This document shows positions 35,923 through 43,417 of a stretch of DNA of 64,000 nucleotides, one piece after another. Position 1 is the first letter of the stretch; each line of letters starts with the position of its first letter. The stretch is from an uncultured Lachnospiraceae bacterium (GTDB lineage Bacteria; Bacillota; Clostridia; Lachnospirales; Lachnospiraceae). Position numbers and translations under genes: made by a program. The notes below the pieces were generated by a model. The model had not been told where the DNA came from. It worked only from the letters and a program-made list of their open reading frames with translations, and made no database searches. The stretch spans positions 62,001-126,000 of the forward strand of contig CAKRMH010000001.1 of assembly GCA_934364805.1 (NCBI GenBank). The letters run 5' to 3'.

Positions 35923-37143
35923 ATGAGATTTAACACAGAACTTTTACATAGTGAGAAAATGGGAGACGAGGTGACAGGGGCAACCCTGACGCCGGTCTAC
36001 CAGAGCAGTGCTTTTTATCAGACATCGGCAGAACAGCATGAAAAGCTGTTTCATAATAAAGCGAACGGATTTTCCTATACAAGGATTAATAATCCGACGA
36101 TTGCAGCATTTGAGAACCGCATGACGAAGCTGGAGCATGGAATTGCTTCCATTGCCTGTTCTTCAGGTATGGCAGCAATCACCAATGCACTGTTAAACAT
36201 TGTACGGACCGGGGAAGAGATCGTTGCAAGTACCAGCCTGTATGGAGGCTCCATAGATGTTTTCCATGATTTTGAAGCGTTTGGCATTCAGACAAAATTC
36301 GTAGATATCGCAGATGATAAGGCTGTGGAAGCAGCAATTACAGACAAGACCAGAGTGATTTTTGCAGAGACGATCGGTAATCCGAAACTCGATGTTGTGG
36401 ATATCGCACATCTGGCTGAGCTTGCACATGCACATGGACTTCCACTTGTGATGGACAATACCGTGGCAACAGCCTATCTTGTAAGACCGATTGAACTCGG
36501 GGCGGATGTTGTTGTAAATTCGACATCCAAATATATCAATGGAAACAGCAACGCAATCAGTGGTGTGATCACCGATTCAGGAAAATTCAAATGGGATAAG
36601 ACAAAATATCCGGGAATGGCAGAGTATGCGAAATTCGGACCGTTTGCATATACAGCAAAATTAAGAAACGGTCTGTTCCGCAATACTGGAGCCTGTATGG
36701 CTCCACAGACAGCATTTTATAATCTGATCGGTATGGAGACACTTGGACTTCGTATGGAGCGCGCATGTGCGAATGCAAAAAAACTGGCCGGGTTCTTGGA
36801 CAGTTATGAGGATATTATGGTAAACTATCCAGGGATACCATCCAGTCCGTGGCATGAAGTCGCAGACAGAGTACTTGAGCGTGGATATGGCGCCATTCTC
36901 ACAATCCGGGTGGGTTCCAAAGAACGTGCGTTTCAGATGATGAACCGCTTAAAAATACCAAAGATTGTATCGAATATTGGCGATACGAAAACACTGATCA
37001 TCCATCCGGAATCAACTTTGAATGCACACAGCACGGAACAGGAAAAAGAGGCAGCAGGTGTATTTGATGATCTGATCCGAATCAGCGTCGGAATTGAAGA
37101 TGTAGAAGATCTTATCGAAGATTTTCGTTCTGCGATGGAATAA
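35923..37143 (+). CDS. metY: O-acetylhomoserine sulfhydrylase
   Basis: This is a 406-residue member of the Cys/Met metabolism pyridoxal-phosphate family. Lys203 in STSKYINGNSNAISG is the expected cofactor lysine. The N-terminus RFNTELLHSEK and YQSSAFYQTSAEQ are typical of MetY, which converts O-acetylhomoserine and sulfide to homocysteine. In Wolinella succinogenes, MetY instead uses a thiocarboxylated carrier protein. Here the carrier, activating enzyme and protease are encoded a few genes downstream, so the same mode is plausible. MetA of the acetyl-CoA type in this window would provide the substrate. GGAGGAACCGG lies before the start. Confidence 0.92.
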   Translation: MRFNTELLHSEKMGDEVTGATLTPVYQSSAFYQTSAEQHEKLFHNKANGFSYTRINNPTIAAFENRMTKLEHGIASIACSSGMAAITNALLNIVRTGEEIVASTSLYGGSIDVFHDFEAFGIQTKFVDIADDKAVEAAITDKTRVIFAETIGNPKLDVVDIAHLAELAHAHGLPLVMDNTVATAYLVRPIELGADVVVNSTSKYINGNSNAISGVITDSGKFKWDKTKYPGMAEYAKFGPFAYTAKLRNGLFRNTGACMAPQTAFYNLIGMETLGLRMERACANAKKLAGFLDSYEDIMVNYPGIPSSPWHEVADRVLERGYGAILTIRVGSKERAFQMMNRLKIPKIVSNIGDTKTLIIHPESTLNAHSTEQEKEAAGVFDDLIRISVGIEDVEDLIEDFRSAME

Positions 37144-37157
37144 TAAGGAGGAAAACT

Positions 37158-38018
37158 ATGGCAGTTGATTATGCAACATTGAAAAAGGGTGGCTTCATGA
37201 GACAGAAGCAGAAAAATAACTTTTCGCTTCGTCTGCAGGTCGTTGGTGGTAATCTTACCGCAGAAAATCTTACAAAAATCGCAGAGGTGGCAGAAAAATA
37301 TGGAGACGGATATGTGCATCTGACATCAAGACAGAGTGTCGAGATTCCGTTTATCAAGCTGGCAGATATTGATGAAGTAAAGGAAGAACTTGCAAAAGGC
37401 GGATGTAAACCTGGTGTATGTGGACCACGTGTCCGCACGATAACAGCATGCCAGGGAAATCAGGTATGTCCAAGTGGAAATATTGATTCCTATCGTATTG
37501 CACAGGCACTGGATGAAAGATACTATGCAAGAGAACTTCCTCATAAATTCAAATTTGGTGTTACAGGATGCCAGAATAACTGCTTAAAAGCAGAAGAGAA
37601 TGATGTCGGAATTAAAGGCGCATGTATTCCGGAATACGAAGAATCCAGCTGCATTATGTGTGGAGTCTGTGCAAAAGCCTGCCGTGAAGAGGCAATTACG
37701 ATCCAGGATGGCAAGCTGACACTGGATACCACAAAATGTAATTACTGCGGACGGTGCGTGAAATCCTGTCCGACAGATGCATGGAAAGGCGAAAGCGGAT
37801 ACCTGGTATCCTTTGGAGGATTATTTGGTAATCATATCCACCGTGGAGAACAACTGCTTCCGGTGATTACATCCGAGGAACAGCTGTTTCGTGTAACGGA
37901 TGCGGCAATCCAGTTTTTTGATGATCATGCAAACCCAAGTGAGCGTTTCCAGTTTACGCTTGAGAGGGTTGGAATAGATAAATTTAAAGAAGTATTAAAG
38001 GAGGCATATGATGGCTGA
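37158..38018 (+). CDS. Small siroheme sulfite reductase with fused ferredoxin domain
   Basis: This is a 286-residue protein of the nitrite/sulfite reductase family, about half the size of CysI. Siroheme and [4Fe-4S] ligands are Cys98, Cys104, Cys138 and Cys142 in CQGNQVC and CQNNC. A ferredoxin insert adds two clusters: Cys165/168/171/175 and Cys194/197/200/204. The layout resembles AsrC of the anaerobic sulfite reductase and related small sulfite reductases from anaerobes. It should reduce sulfite to sulfide. The physiological electron donor is not encoded as an obvious AsrA/AsrB pair nearby. It overlaps the next gene by eight bases. Confidence 0.88.
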   Translation: MAVDYATLKKGGFMRQKQKNNFSLRLQVVGGNLTAENLTKIAEVAEKYGDGYVHLTSRQSVEIPFIKLADIDEVKEELAKGGCKPGVCGPRVRTITACQGNQVCPSGNIDSYRIAQALDERYYARELPHKFKFGVTGCQNNCLKAEENDVGIKGACIPEYEESSCIMCGVCAKACREEAITIQDGKLTLDTTKCNYCGRCVKSCPTDAWKGESGYLVSFGGLFGNHIHRGEQLLPVITSEEQLFRVTDAAIQFFDDHANPSERFQFTLERVGIDKFKEVLKEAYDG

Positions 38019-38256
38019 TTTTGAAATCGATGAAAGAGTAGACATTACAGATGTTGTCTGCCCGATGACATTTGTAAAGGCAAAAGTTGCCATGGAAGAA
38101 CTTGAAGTAGGCCAGATCCTTGCGGTTACCATGAATGATGGAGAACCGGTACAGAACGTACCACGCAGCTTCAAGGAGGAAGGTCAGCAGATTTTAAAGC
38201 TGATCGACAACGAGAACGGAACCTATGATCTGATTGTGAAAAAGTTAGAAGATTAG
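38011..38256 (+). CDS. TusA/SirA-like sulfurtransferase
   Basis: This 81-residue protein has the TusA fold pattern. The conserved CP pair occurs in DVVCPMTFVKAKVAMEEL, where Cys17 would carry persulfide sulfur. Genes of this type often sit next to sulfite reductase and sulfur-carrier genes in anaerobes. A sulfur relay from the reductase to the carrier system is inferred, not shown. Two adjacent ATG codons exist, and 38011 has the better distance from AAAGGAGG. The second part of the family motif is altered (CPMTF instead of CPxP). Confidence 0.85.
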   Translation: MADFEIDERVDITDVVCPMTFVKAKVAMEELEVGQILAVTMNDGEPVQNVPRSFKEEGQQILKLIDNENGTYDLIVKKLED

Positions 38257-38280
38257 AGATAAGGTGTCAGGAGGTGTAAG

Positions 38281-38598
38281 ATGGCAAAACGTGTAAGTGG
38301 TGAAGAATTTCAAACAGAAGTATTAGGCGCCGCACTTCCGGTGCTGGTTGAATTCTATTCGGACAGCTGTATTCCTTGCAAACAGTTATCCCCGATTCTG
38401 GGAGGAATTGAAGATGACTACGAGGATAAGATTAAAGTTGTTAAAGTAAATGTGAATTTTGACGCAGATCTTGCGGCAGAATATAAAGTGATGGCTTCTC
38501 CGACAATTCTTTTTTTCAAAGAAGGGAAAGAAGTGGAGCGGATCCGTGGTCTGGTAAAAAGACCGGAGTTAGAAAATGTTGTAAAGAATTTCATTTAG
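38281..38598 (+). CDS. trxA: Thioredoxin with CIPC active site
   Basis: This is a 105-residue thioredoxin-fold protein. The active site at Cys30-Cys33 reads CIPC rather than the classic CGPC. The cis-proline segment MASPTILFF is present. The change at the second position is expected to alter redox potential and partner choice. Together with the thioredoxin reductase at the end of this gene run, it probably delivers electrons to an enzyme of sulfur metabolism. GGAGGTGTAAG precedes the start. Confidence 0.9.
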   Translation: MAKRVSGEEFQTEVLGAALPVLVEFYSDSCIPCKQLSPILGGIEDDYEDKIKVVKVNVNFDADLAAEYKVMASPTILFFKEGKEVERIRGLVKRPELENVVKNFI

Positions 38599-38609
38599 GA
38601 GGAAAGAAA

Positions 38610-38819
38610 ATGGTTGTAACAATTGCAGGAGAAAAGAAGGATATCGCAGAAAAGACGACAGTCGCAAAGCTGATCGTAGACGAAAATGTAGATAATCCAC
38701 AGTACGTTACCGTAACAGTAAACGATGAGTTTGTAGACAGGGATGCATTCGAGACAACAGAGATCAAAGAGAATGATACGATCGAGTTCCTGTATTTCAT
38801 GGGAGGAGGACAGTTCTAG
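38610..38819 (+). CDS. ThiS/MoaD-like sulfur carrier protein with masked C-terminus (HcyS-like)
   Basis: This 69-residue ubiquitin-fold protein is related to ThiS and MoaD. Its C-terminus reads FMGGGQF: the Gly-Gly needed for adenylation and thiocarboxylate formation is capped by two more residues (Gln-Phe). The carrier must therefore be trimmed before use. A JAMM metalloprotease that could do this is encoded two genes downstream. This matches HcyS of Wolinella succinogenes, made with one extra residue (Ala) that the protease HcyD removes. The Gly codons also form the GGAGGAGG ribosome site of the next gene. Confidence 0.85.
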   Translation: MVVTIAGEKKDIAEKTTVAKLIVDENVDNPQYVTVTVNDEFVDRDAFETTEIKENDTIEFLYFMGGGQF

Positions 38820-39625
38820 TGGCATTTACAAATGAACAGATGGAACGCTACTCCAGACATATTATTTTGCAGGAAGTTGGCGTGAAAGGACAGAAAAAAT
38901 TATTAAACGGAAAAGTTCTGATCATTGGTGCAGGCGGACTTGGCGCTCCAGCTGCAATGTATCTTGCAGCAGCCGGTGTCGGAACGATCGGTATCGTTGA
39001 TGCGGATGAAGTAGATCTTTCCAATTTACAGCGTCAGATCATTCATGGAACTGCAGATGTAGGAAAAGCAAAAGTAAAATCTGCAAAAGAAACCATGAAT
39101 GCAATGAACCCGGATGTAACGGTAAATACATACCGTGAATTTGTAACATCCGAAAATATTATGGATCTGATCAAGGATTATGATTTTATCATTGATGGAA
39201 CGGATAATTTCCCGGCAAAATTCCTGATCAACGATGCATGTGTTATGGCGAAAAAACCATTTTCCCATGCAGGAATTATCCGCTTCAAGGGACAGCTTAT
39301 GACCTATGTTCCGGGAGAAGGACCTTGCTACCGTTGTGTATTCAAAAATCCACCACCAAAGGATGCAGTTCCGACCTGCAAACAGGCCGGCGTAATCGGT
39401 GCGATGGGCGGCGTGATCGGAAGTCTTCAGGCAATGGAGGCAATTAAGTATCTGATCGGTGTTGGAGATCTTCTGACTGGAAAATTACTGACATTCGATG
39501 CCTTGAAGATGGAATTCCATACAGTAAAACTTCCAAAGGCAAACGGCGGCTGTGCAGTCTGCGGAGATCATCCGACAATTACAGAACTGATTGATTATGA
39601 ACAGATCGAATGTGATGGAAAGTAG
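38819..39625 (+). CDS. ThiF/MoeB-type sulfur carrier adenylyltransferase (HcyF-like)
   Basis: This is a 268-residue E1-like enzyme that would adenylate the Gly-Gly end of the carrier. The ATP-binding GAGGLGAP is at 38-45, and the Arg finger region NLQRQ at 69-73. The zinc site comprises Cys170/173 and Cys245/248, and a further Cys187 is conserved as a possible active-site cysteine. No rhodanese domain is fused. The start is GTG, with its ribosome site inside the end of the carrier gene and the stop codon TAG sharing one base with it. Translation is thus tightly coupled to the carrier gene. Confidence 0.88.
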   Translation: MAFTNEQMERYSRHIILQEVGVKGQKKLLNGKVLIIGAGGLGAPAAMYLAAAGVGTIGIVDADEVDLSNLQRQIIHGTADVGKAKVKSAKETMNAMNPDVTVNTYREFVTSENIMDLIKDYDFIIDGTDNFPAKFLINDACVMAKKPFSHAGIIRFKGQLMTYVPGEGPCYRCVFKNPPPKDAVPTCKQAGVIGAMGGVIGSLQAMEAIKYLIGVGDLLTGKLLTFDALKMEFHTVKLPKANGGCAVCGDHPTITELIDYEQIECDGK

Positions 39626-39633
39626 GTTTTGGC

Positions 39634-40047
39634 ATGCTGAAAATGAAAAAAGAGGATTACACAAAAATCCTGGAATTTTGTAAAGAAGGTCTTCCAAATG
39701 AGTCCTGTGGTCTGCTTGGCGGAACCAAAGAGGGCGATGTGAAAACGATCGAGAAGGTGTATCTTCTGACGAATACCGATGCAAGCAATGAGCATTTTTC
39801 TATGGATCCGAAAGAGCAGTTTGCAGCGGTAAAAGATATGCGTGCGAACGGATATCAGCTGCTTGGCAATTTTCATTCGCATCCGGAATCTCCGTCAAGA
39901 CCGTCAGAAGAGGATAAAAGACTTGCGTTTGATCCAAAGATCAATTATCTGATTTTATCTCTGATGGACATGGAGAATCCAGTACTCAATGCATTTGTGA
40001 TCGATGCAAAGAAAAACGTCAGCAAAGAAGAACTTGTGATTGAATAA
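39634..40047 (+). CDS. JAMM/MPN+ metalloprotease, carrier processing (HcyD/Mec-like)
   Basis: This is a 137-residue zinc peptidase of the JAMM family. Key residues are Glu23, then His81, His83, Ser91 and Asp94 in HSHPESPSRPSEED. Relatives include Mec, which releases cysteine from the carrier CysO in mycobacteria, and HcyD, which trims HcyS and releases homocysteine. Here the likely jobs are removal of Gln-Phe from the carrier and release of the amino acid product. All catalytic residues are present. The ribosome site is weak (AGTAGG). An internal ATG three codons downstream is an alternative. Confidence 0.87.
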   Translation: MLKMKKEDYTKILEFCKEGLPNESCGLLGGTKEGDVKTIEKVYLLTNTDASNEHFSMDPKEQFAAVKDMRANGYQLLGNFHSHPESPSRPSEEDKRLAFDPKINYLILSLMDMENPVLNAFVIDAKKNVSKEELVIE

Positions 40048-40109
40048 TTATTTTTCGGTATCTGTAATGGAGAAGCAGTCGAATATTTAAGAATAGGAAT
40101 TGGTATAAA

Positions 40110-41027
40110 ATGGATAAAAAGTATAAGGATCTTGTGATTATTGGAAGTGGACCGGCAGGACTGGCAGCAGCAGTTTATGGAAAACGAGCCATGCTCGATG
40201 AGATCGTTCTGGAACGGGAGATGATCGGTGGCGGTCAGATCATTACAACGGAACGCGTAGATAATTATCTTGGATTATACGGAATCAGTGGCTATGAACT
40301 GGCAGAGAAATTTCGGGAACATGCAGAGGCACTTCAGGTTCCATTTCTTGAGACCGGGGCAGAAACAATCACAGATTGCGGCGCATATAAAGAGATAAAA
40401 CTCGAAAACGGAGATACGATTGAGGCAAAGGCGGTACTTCTTGCAACCGGAGCAGCCCATAAAAAACTGGGCGCAAAGGGCGAAGAGGAGTTTGCCGGAG
40501 CAGGGGTGTCCTATTGTGCGACATGTGATGGAGCTTTTTTCGCAGGAAAGACAGTCGCTGTTGCAGGTGGCGGAGATGTTGCGCTTGAGGATGCATTATA
40601 TCTTTCCGGAGTCTGCGAAAAAGTCTATCTGGTTCACCGCAGAGATGAATTCCGTGCTGCAAAAACATTACAGGAAAAAGTGAAAAATACAGCAAATATT
40701 GAGTTTCTTCCGTTTTATGAGATCCGGGAGATCGGTGGAACAGAGACCGTAGAGTATATCGTACTTCAGAATAACCAGAGCAGGGAAGAAAGAAAGCTTG
40801 AAGTTTCGGGAGTATTTATTGCGATCGGAATGGAACCGCAGAGTGGAATCCTGAAGGGAATCGCAGAAATGGATGAGAGAGGCTATGTCAAAGCCACAGA
40901 GGATTGCCGTACCAGTGCAAAAGGAATTTATGTTGCCGGAGATGTGAGAACAAAATCATTAAGGCAGATCATTACTGCTGTTTCAGATGGTGCCAATGCG
41001 GTGGCATCGATCGAACAGGATCGTTAA
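40110..41027 (+). CDS. trxB: Thioredoxin reductase
   Basis: This is a 305-residue flavoprotein of the two-domain thioredoxin reductase family. The FAD motif is GSGPAGLAA at 12-20, the redox-active cysteines are Cys136 and Cys139 in CATCDG, the pyridine nucleotide motif is GGGDVALEDALYL, and the C-terminal FAD motif is GIYVAGDVRTKSLRQI. The partner is probably the CIPC thioredoxin three genes upstream. The gap before this gene (62 bases) is the longest in the run but has no clear terminator, so it probably belongs to the same transcript. A strong terminator follows. Confidence 0.93.
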   Translation: MDKKYKDLVIIGSGPAGLAAAVYGKRAMLDEIVLEREMIGGGQIITTERVDNYLGLYGISGYELAEKFREHAEALQVPFLETGAETITDCGAYKEIKLENGDTIEAKAVLLATGAAHKKLGAKGEEEFAGAGVSYCATCDGAFFAGKTVAVAGGGDVALEDALYLSGVCEKVYLVHRRDEFRAAKTLQEKVKNTANIEFLPFYEIREIGGTETVEYIVLQNNQSREERKLEVSGVFIAIGMEPQSGILKGIAEMDERGYVKATEDCRTSAKGIYVAGDVRTKSLRQIITAVSDGANAVASIEQDR

Positions 41028-41035
41028 TGGAATAA

Positions 41036-41073
41036 AAAAGGGAAACCGGTGTGTTATGCGGTTTCCCTTTTTG
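41036..41073 (+). terminator. Terminator at the end of the sulfur operon
   Basis: AAAAGGGAAACCG pairs with CGGTTTCCCTTTT over a nine-base loop, with T residues at the end. It closes the gene run that begins with cysK. Confidence 0.9.
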
Positions 41074-41120
41074 CTGTTATCGATTCACAGTCGCTGCATT
41101 GTCTGGGGCAGTCTGATATA

Positions 41121-41273
41121 CTAGAAAGTAAGATCCGTCCTGTTTTTTAAAAGTCTTGCACCGTTTACAATCAGAAGTATTCCGGATGCAATTCCTCCGA
41201 TCAGAATGCAGATACCAAGTACCAGATTAGCGGCACCGGTAGATCCCATGGTTTTATATGCTTTCTCTTCCAT
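41121..41273 (-). CDS. Small membrane protein, 50 residues
   Basis: This is a short reading frame with a good ribosome site (CAAGGAGG before the ATG). The product starts MEEKAYKTMGSTGAANLVLG, has a hydrophobic core of about 20-22 residues (about 17-38) and ends with a basic stretch (RLLKNR). This is a one-helix membrane protein with a charged tail. The frame is isolated between the sulfur operon terminator and the uppP promoter, facing away from uppP. I cannot name a family. Coding is supported by the ribosome site and the membrane-protein composition. Confidence 0.7.
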   Translation of the reverse strand: MEEKAYKTMGSTGAANLVLGICILIGGIASGILLIVNGARLLKNRTDLTF

Positions 41274-41369
41274 TTATGAAAAACCTCCTTGCTGAATATA
41301 TACGAATCATTTATGGAATCTATTATATCAGATTCCGGATATTTTGGCGAGAGAAGAATGAACCAGGGA

Positions 41370-41398
41370 TTGCTATTTTATTGTGAAAATCATATAAT
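41370..41398 (+). promoter_or_regulatory. Putative promoter for uppP
   Basis: TTGCTA, a 17-base spacer and a consensus TATAAT lie 36 bases before the uppP start codon. The rest of the 41074-41433 gap holds only the small minus-strand gene and its leader. Confidence 0.65.
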
Positions 41399-41433
41399 GG
41401 GAAAGACACAAAACTAAGAAAGAGAGTACGATC

Positions 41434-42297
41434 ATGGAGATTATTGAGATTTTAAAAGCGATTCTGTTTGGAATCGTAGAGGGAATTACAGAATGGCTTC
41501 CAATCAGCAGTACAGGGCATATGATCCTGTTAAATGATATCGTGAAGCTGGATGTATCCAAGGAGTTCTACAGCATGTTTCAGGTTGTGATCCAGCTTGG
41601 AGCGATTCTTGCCGTTGTTGTTTTGTTCTGGAATGATATCTGGCCATTTGGACGGCAGAATAATGCAGAACCTTTGTCACAACATGGCGCAGGAGCATGG
41701 ATCAAAACGGATATTTTTAAATTATGGTTTCATATCCTGGTATCTGCCATTCCGGCAGCGATTGTAGGTGTTTTATTTGACGATTTGTTTGAGGAACTTT
41801 TTTACAATTACCGTGTTGTATCGATTATGCTGATTCTTTTTGGTGTTGCATTTATTGTGATCGAGAATCATAATAAACATCAGAAACCAGCGGTTACCGA
41901 TGCGAAGGATATTACATATGCCCTTGCATTCTGGATTGGTATGTTTCAGCTGATCGCAGCAATCTTTCCGGGAACATCACGTTCCGGTGCTACCATTGTA
42001 GGTGCACTGCTTCTTGGAATTTCCAGAAAAGCGGCAGCAGAATATACCTTTTACCTTGCAGTTCCGGTCATGTTCGGTGCAAGTCTTTTGAAAATCTTAA
42101 AGTTTGGTCTGCATTTTACAACGATAGAAGCAACGATTCTTTTAGTTGGAATGATCGTTGCATTTGTTGTTTCACTTATTGTGATCAAATTCCTGATGGG
42201 TTATATTAAGAAACATGATTTTAAAGTATTTGGCTGGTACCGCATTGTGCTTGGCGCAATTGTATTGGTCTGCGGATTTGCAGGACTGATCCAATAA
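41434..42297 (+). CDS. uppP: Undecaprenyl-diphosphatase UppP (BacA)
   Basis: This 287-residue polytopic membrane enzyme recycles undecaprenyl diphosphate to the monophosphate carrier used in cell wall synthesis. The two family signatures are visible: EGITEWLPISSTGHMIL near 17-33 and PGTSRSGATIVGALLLG near 180-196. About eight membrane segments are predicted. It confers bacitracin tolerance when abundant in other bacteria. It is a single-gene unit with its own promoter and a hairpin after the stop. Confidence 0.95.
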   Translation: MEIIEILKAILFGIVEGITEWLPISSTGHMILLNDIVKLDVSKEFYSMFQVVIQLGAILAVVVLFWNDIWPFGRQNNAEPLSQHGAGAWIKTDIFKLWFHILVSAIPAAIVGVLFDDLFEELFYNYRVVSIMLILFGVAFIVIENHNKHQKPAVTDAKDITYALAFWIGMFQLIAAIFPGTSRSGATIVGALLLGISRKAAAEYTFYLAVPVMFGASLLKILKFGLHFTTIEATILLVGMIVAFVVSLIVIKFLMGYIKKHDFKVFGWYRIVLGAIVLVCGFAGLIQ

Positions 42298-42318
42298 ACA
42301 GAGTCCGAGAAAGTAAAA

Positions 42319-42349
42319 CAAGGGAGAGCAGGATATCTGCTCTCCCTTG
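42319..42349. terminator. Strong hairpin between uppP and the degV side
   Basis: CAAGGGAGAGCA and TGCTCTCCCTTG form a 12-pair stem with a seven-base loop. On the minus strand it is followed by TTTTA, on the plus strand by a weaker T-rich stretch. It probably ends transcripts from both sides. Confidence 0.75.
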
Positions 42350-42360
42350 TCTGTTTGAAT

Positions 42361-42483
42361 ATACGGGGACAGGCTCATGGGAACACCGCCCGTATATAGG
42401 TGGATCTCGCTGACATACCAGACCTGATCGTCAGAAGCGAAGAGAAAACTGTGTATCTGGAAACTGGTTACCGATACCACAGT
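42361..42483 (-). ncRNA. Candidate structured RNA downstream of degV
   Basis: Three consecutive stem-loops fill this gap. They are ATACGGG/CCCGTAT (42361-42395), CTGAC/GTCAG with further pairs outside (42406-42444), and ACTGTG-TATC-GG/CC-GATA-CACAGT (42448-42483). On the minus strand they would be followed by the intrinsic terminator at 42319-42349, giving an RNA of roughly 200 bases. No convincing protein is encoded. I do not recognise the family. It could also be the 3' untranslated region of degV. Strand choice is tentative. Confidence 0.35.
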
Positions 42484-42546
42484 AATTTAGAGGGGTTTCA
42501 CTCTGACAGTATGGATGCCGGCTTGATGTAAGAAAAACCAAACGAA

Positions 42547-43395
42547 TTATTTATGGAAAAAGGACACACAGATAGCGCCAGGACCTGCATGCGTTCCAAT
42601 GGTACTTCCAATTGTACTGATTGGAAGAGTGGAAGCATGATCAGCCCAGAGATCTGCGCTGTCCTTTATGTACTTTTGAAGCAGTGAGTCATCCAGACCA
42701 CTGTAACCTAACATATACGGCATGTGAAAATCAATGCCGCCTTTATTTTTCACTTCCTGGATCAGAATGTTGTTCCCGTTTTTAGAACCACGGGCTTTGC
42801 CGAGGATCACAACTTCACCTTTTTCAATTGCGATGACCGGTTTGATGGAAAGCACATTTCCAGCCCAGGCAGCCGTGCGGGAGATACGTCCTCCCTGTTT
42901 TAAGTATTCCAAAGTATCAAATACCGCAAGCACACAGACTTCCTGTTTTTTTTCATCTAATTTCGCTGCGATTTCTTCAGCAGAAAATCCCTGATCGCGT
43001 AACTGAACCGCATATAATATGAGAATCTGTTCTCCAAGGCAGACATTCAGACTGTCCACAAGGGTGATACAGTCTTCATAACCATCCAGGGCAATGTGTG
43101 CACTCTGATAAGTTCCGGAAAGAAGAGAAGACAGACAGATGACGACTGCAGTATCTCCAGCTTCTTTGATCTCCTTGAATTTGGTTTCAAAATCATGAGG
43201 GGAAACCTGACTGGTTGTAGGGATAGTTCCGCATTCAATCAATTTTTCATAGAATTCTTTATGGGAGAGTGTAACTCCATCCAGATATTCTTCTTCACCG
43301 AAAATAGTTTTTAACGGCATATAATCAAGATTCAATGCATCCGCCCGTTCTTTCGTAAGATCAGATGCAGAATCTACAACGATTCGTACGCTCAT
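42547..43395 (-). CDS. DegV/FakB-family fatty acid-binding protein
   Basis: This 282-residue DegV protein belongs to the family that includes FakB, the subunit that presents a bound fatty acid to the kinase FakA for phosphorylation. Hallmarks are VDSASDL near residue 8, the TSQVSP motif near 61, CLSSLLSGTYQSA near 86 and GGRISRTAAWAG near 166. The C-terminal GTHAGPGAI is the usual ending pattern. GGAGGAACATT lies before the start. Two FabT-type palindromes flank its promoter, which supports a role in fatty acid handling. FakA is not in the window. Which fatty acid binds is unknown. Confidence 0.9.
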   Translation of the reverse strand: MSVRIVVDSASDLTKERADALNLDYMPLKTIFGEEEYLDGVTLSHKEFYEKLIECGTIPTTSQVSPHDFETKFKEIKEAGDTAVVICLSSLLSGTYQSAHIALDGYEDCITLVDSLNVCLGEQILILYAVQLRDQGFSAEEIAAKLDEKKQEVCVLAVFDTLEYLKQGGRISRTAAWAGNVLSIKPVIAIEKGEVVILGKARGSKNGNNILIQEVKNKGGIDFHMPYMLGYSGLDDSLLQKYIKDSADLWADHASTLPISTIGSTIGTHAGPGAICVSFFHK

Positions 43396-43417
43396 AATGT
43401 TCCTCCAATAAAAATAC

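Noticed and set aside
38610..39625. Thiamine (ThiS/ThiF) or molybdopterin (MoaD/MoeB) synthesis as the role of the carrier pair
   Set aside because: No thiG, thiH, moaE or other partner is nearby. The capped C-terminus and adjacent JAMM protease, metY and sulfate genes fit the homocysteine pathway better. It remains an alternative until tested.
42172..42480. Minus-strand frame of about 100 residues between uppP and degV
   Set aside because: It runs across the terminator hairpin and the three stem-loops and into uppP, and has no ribosome site. The structured RNA reading explains the region better.
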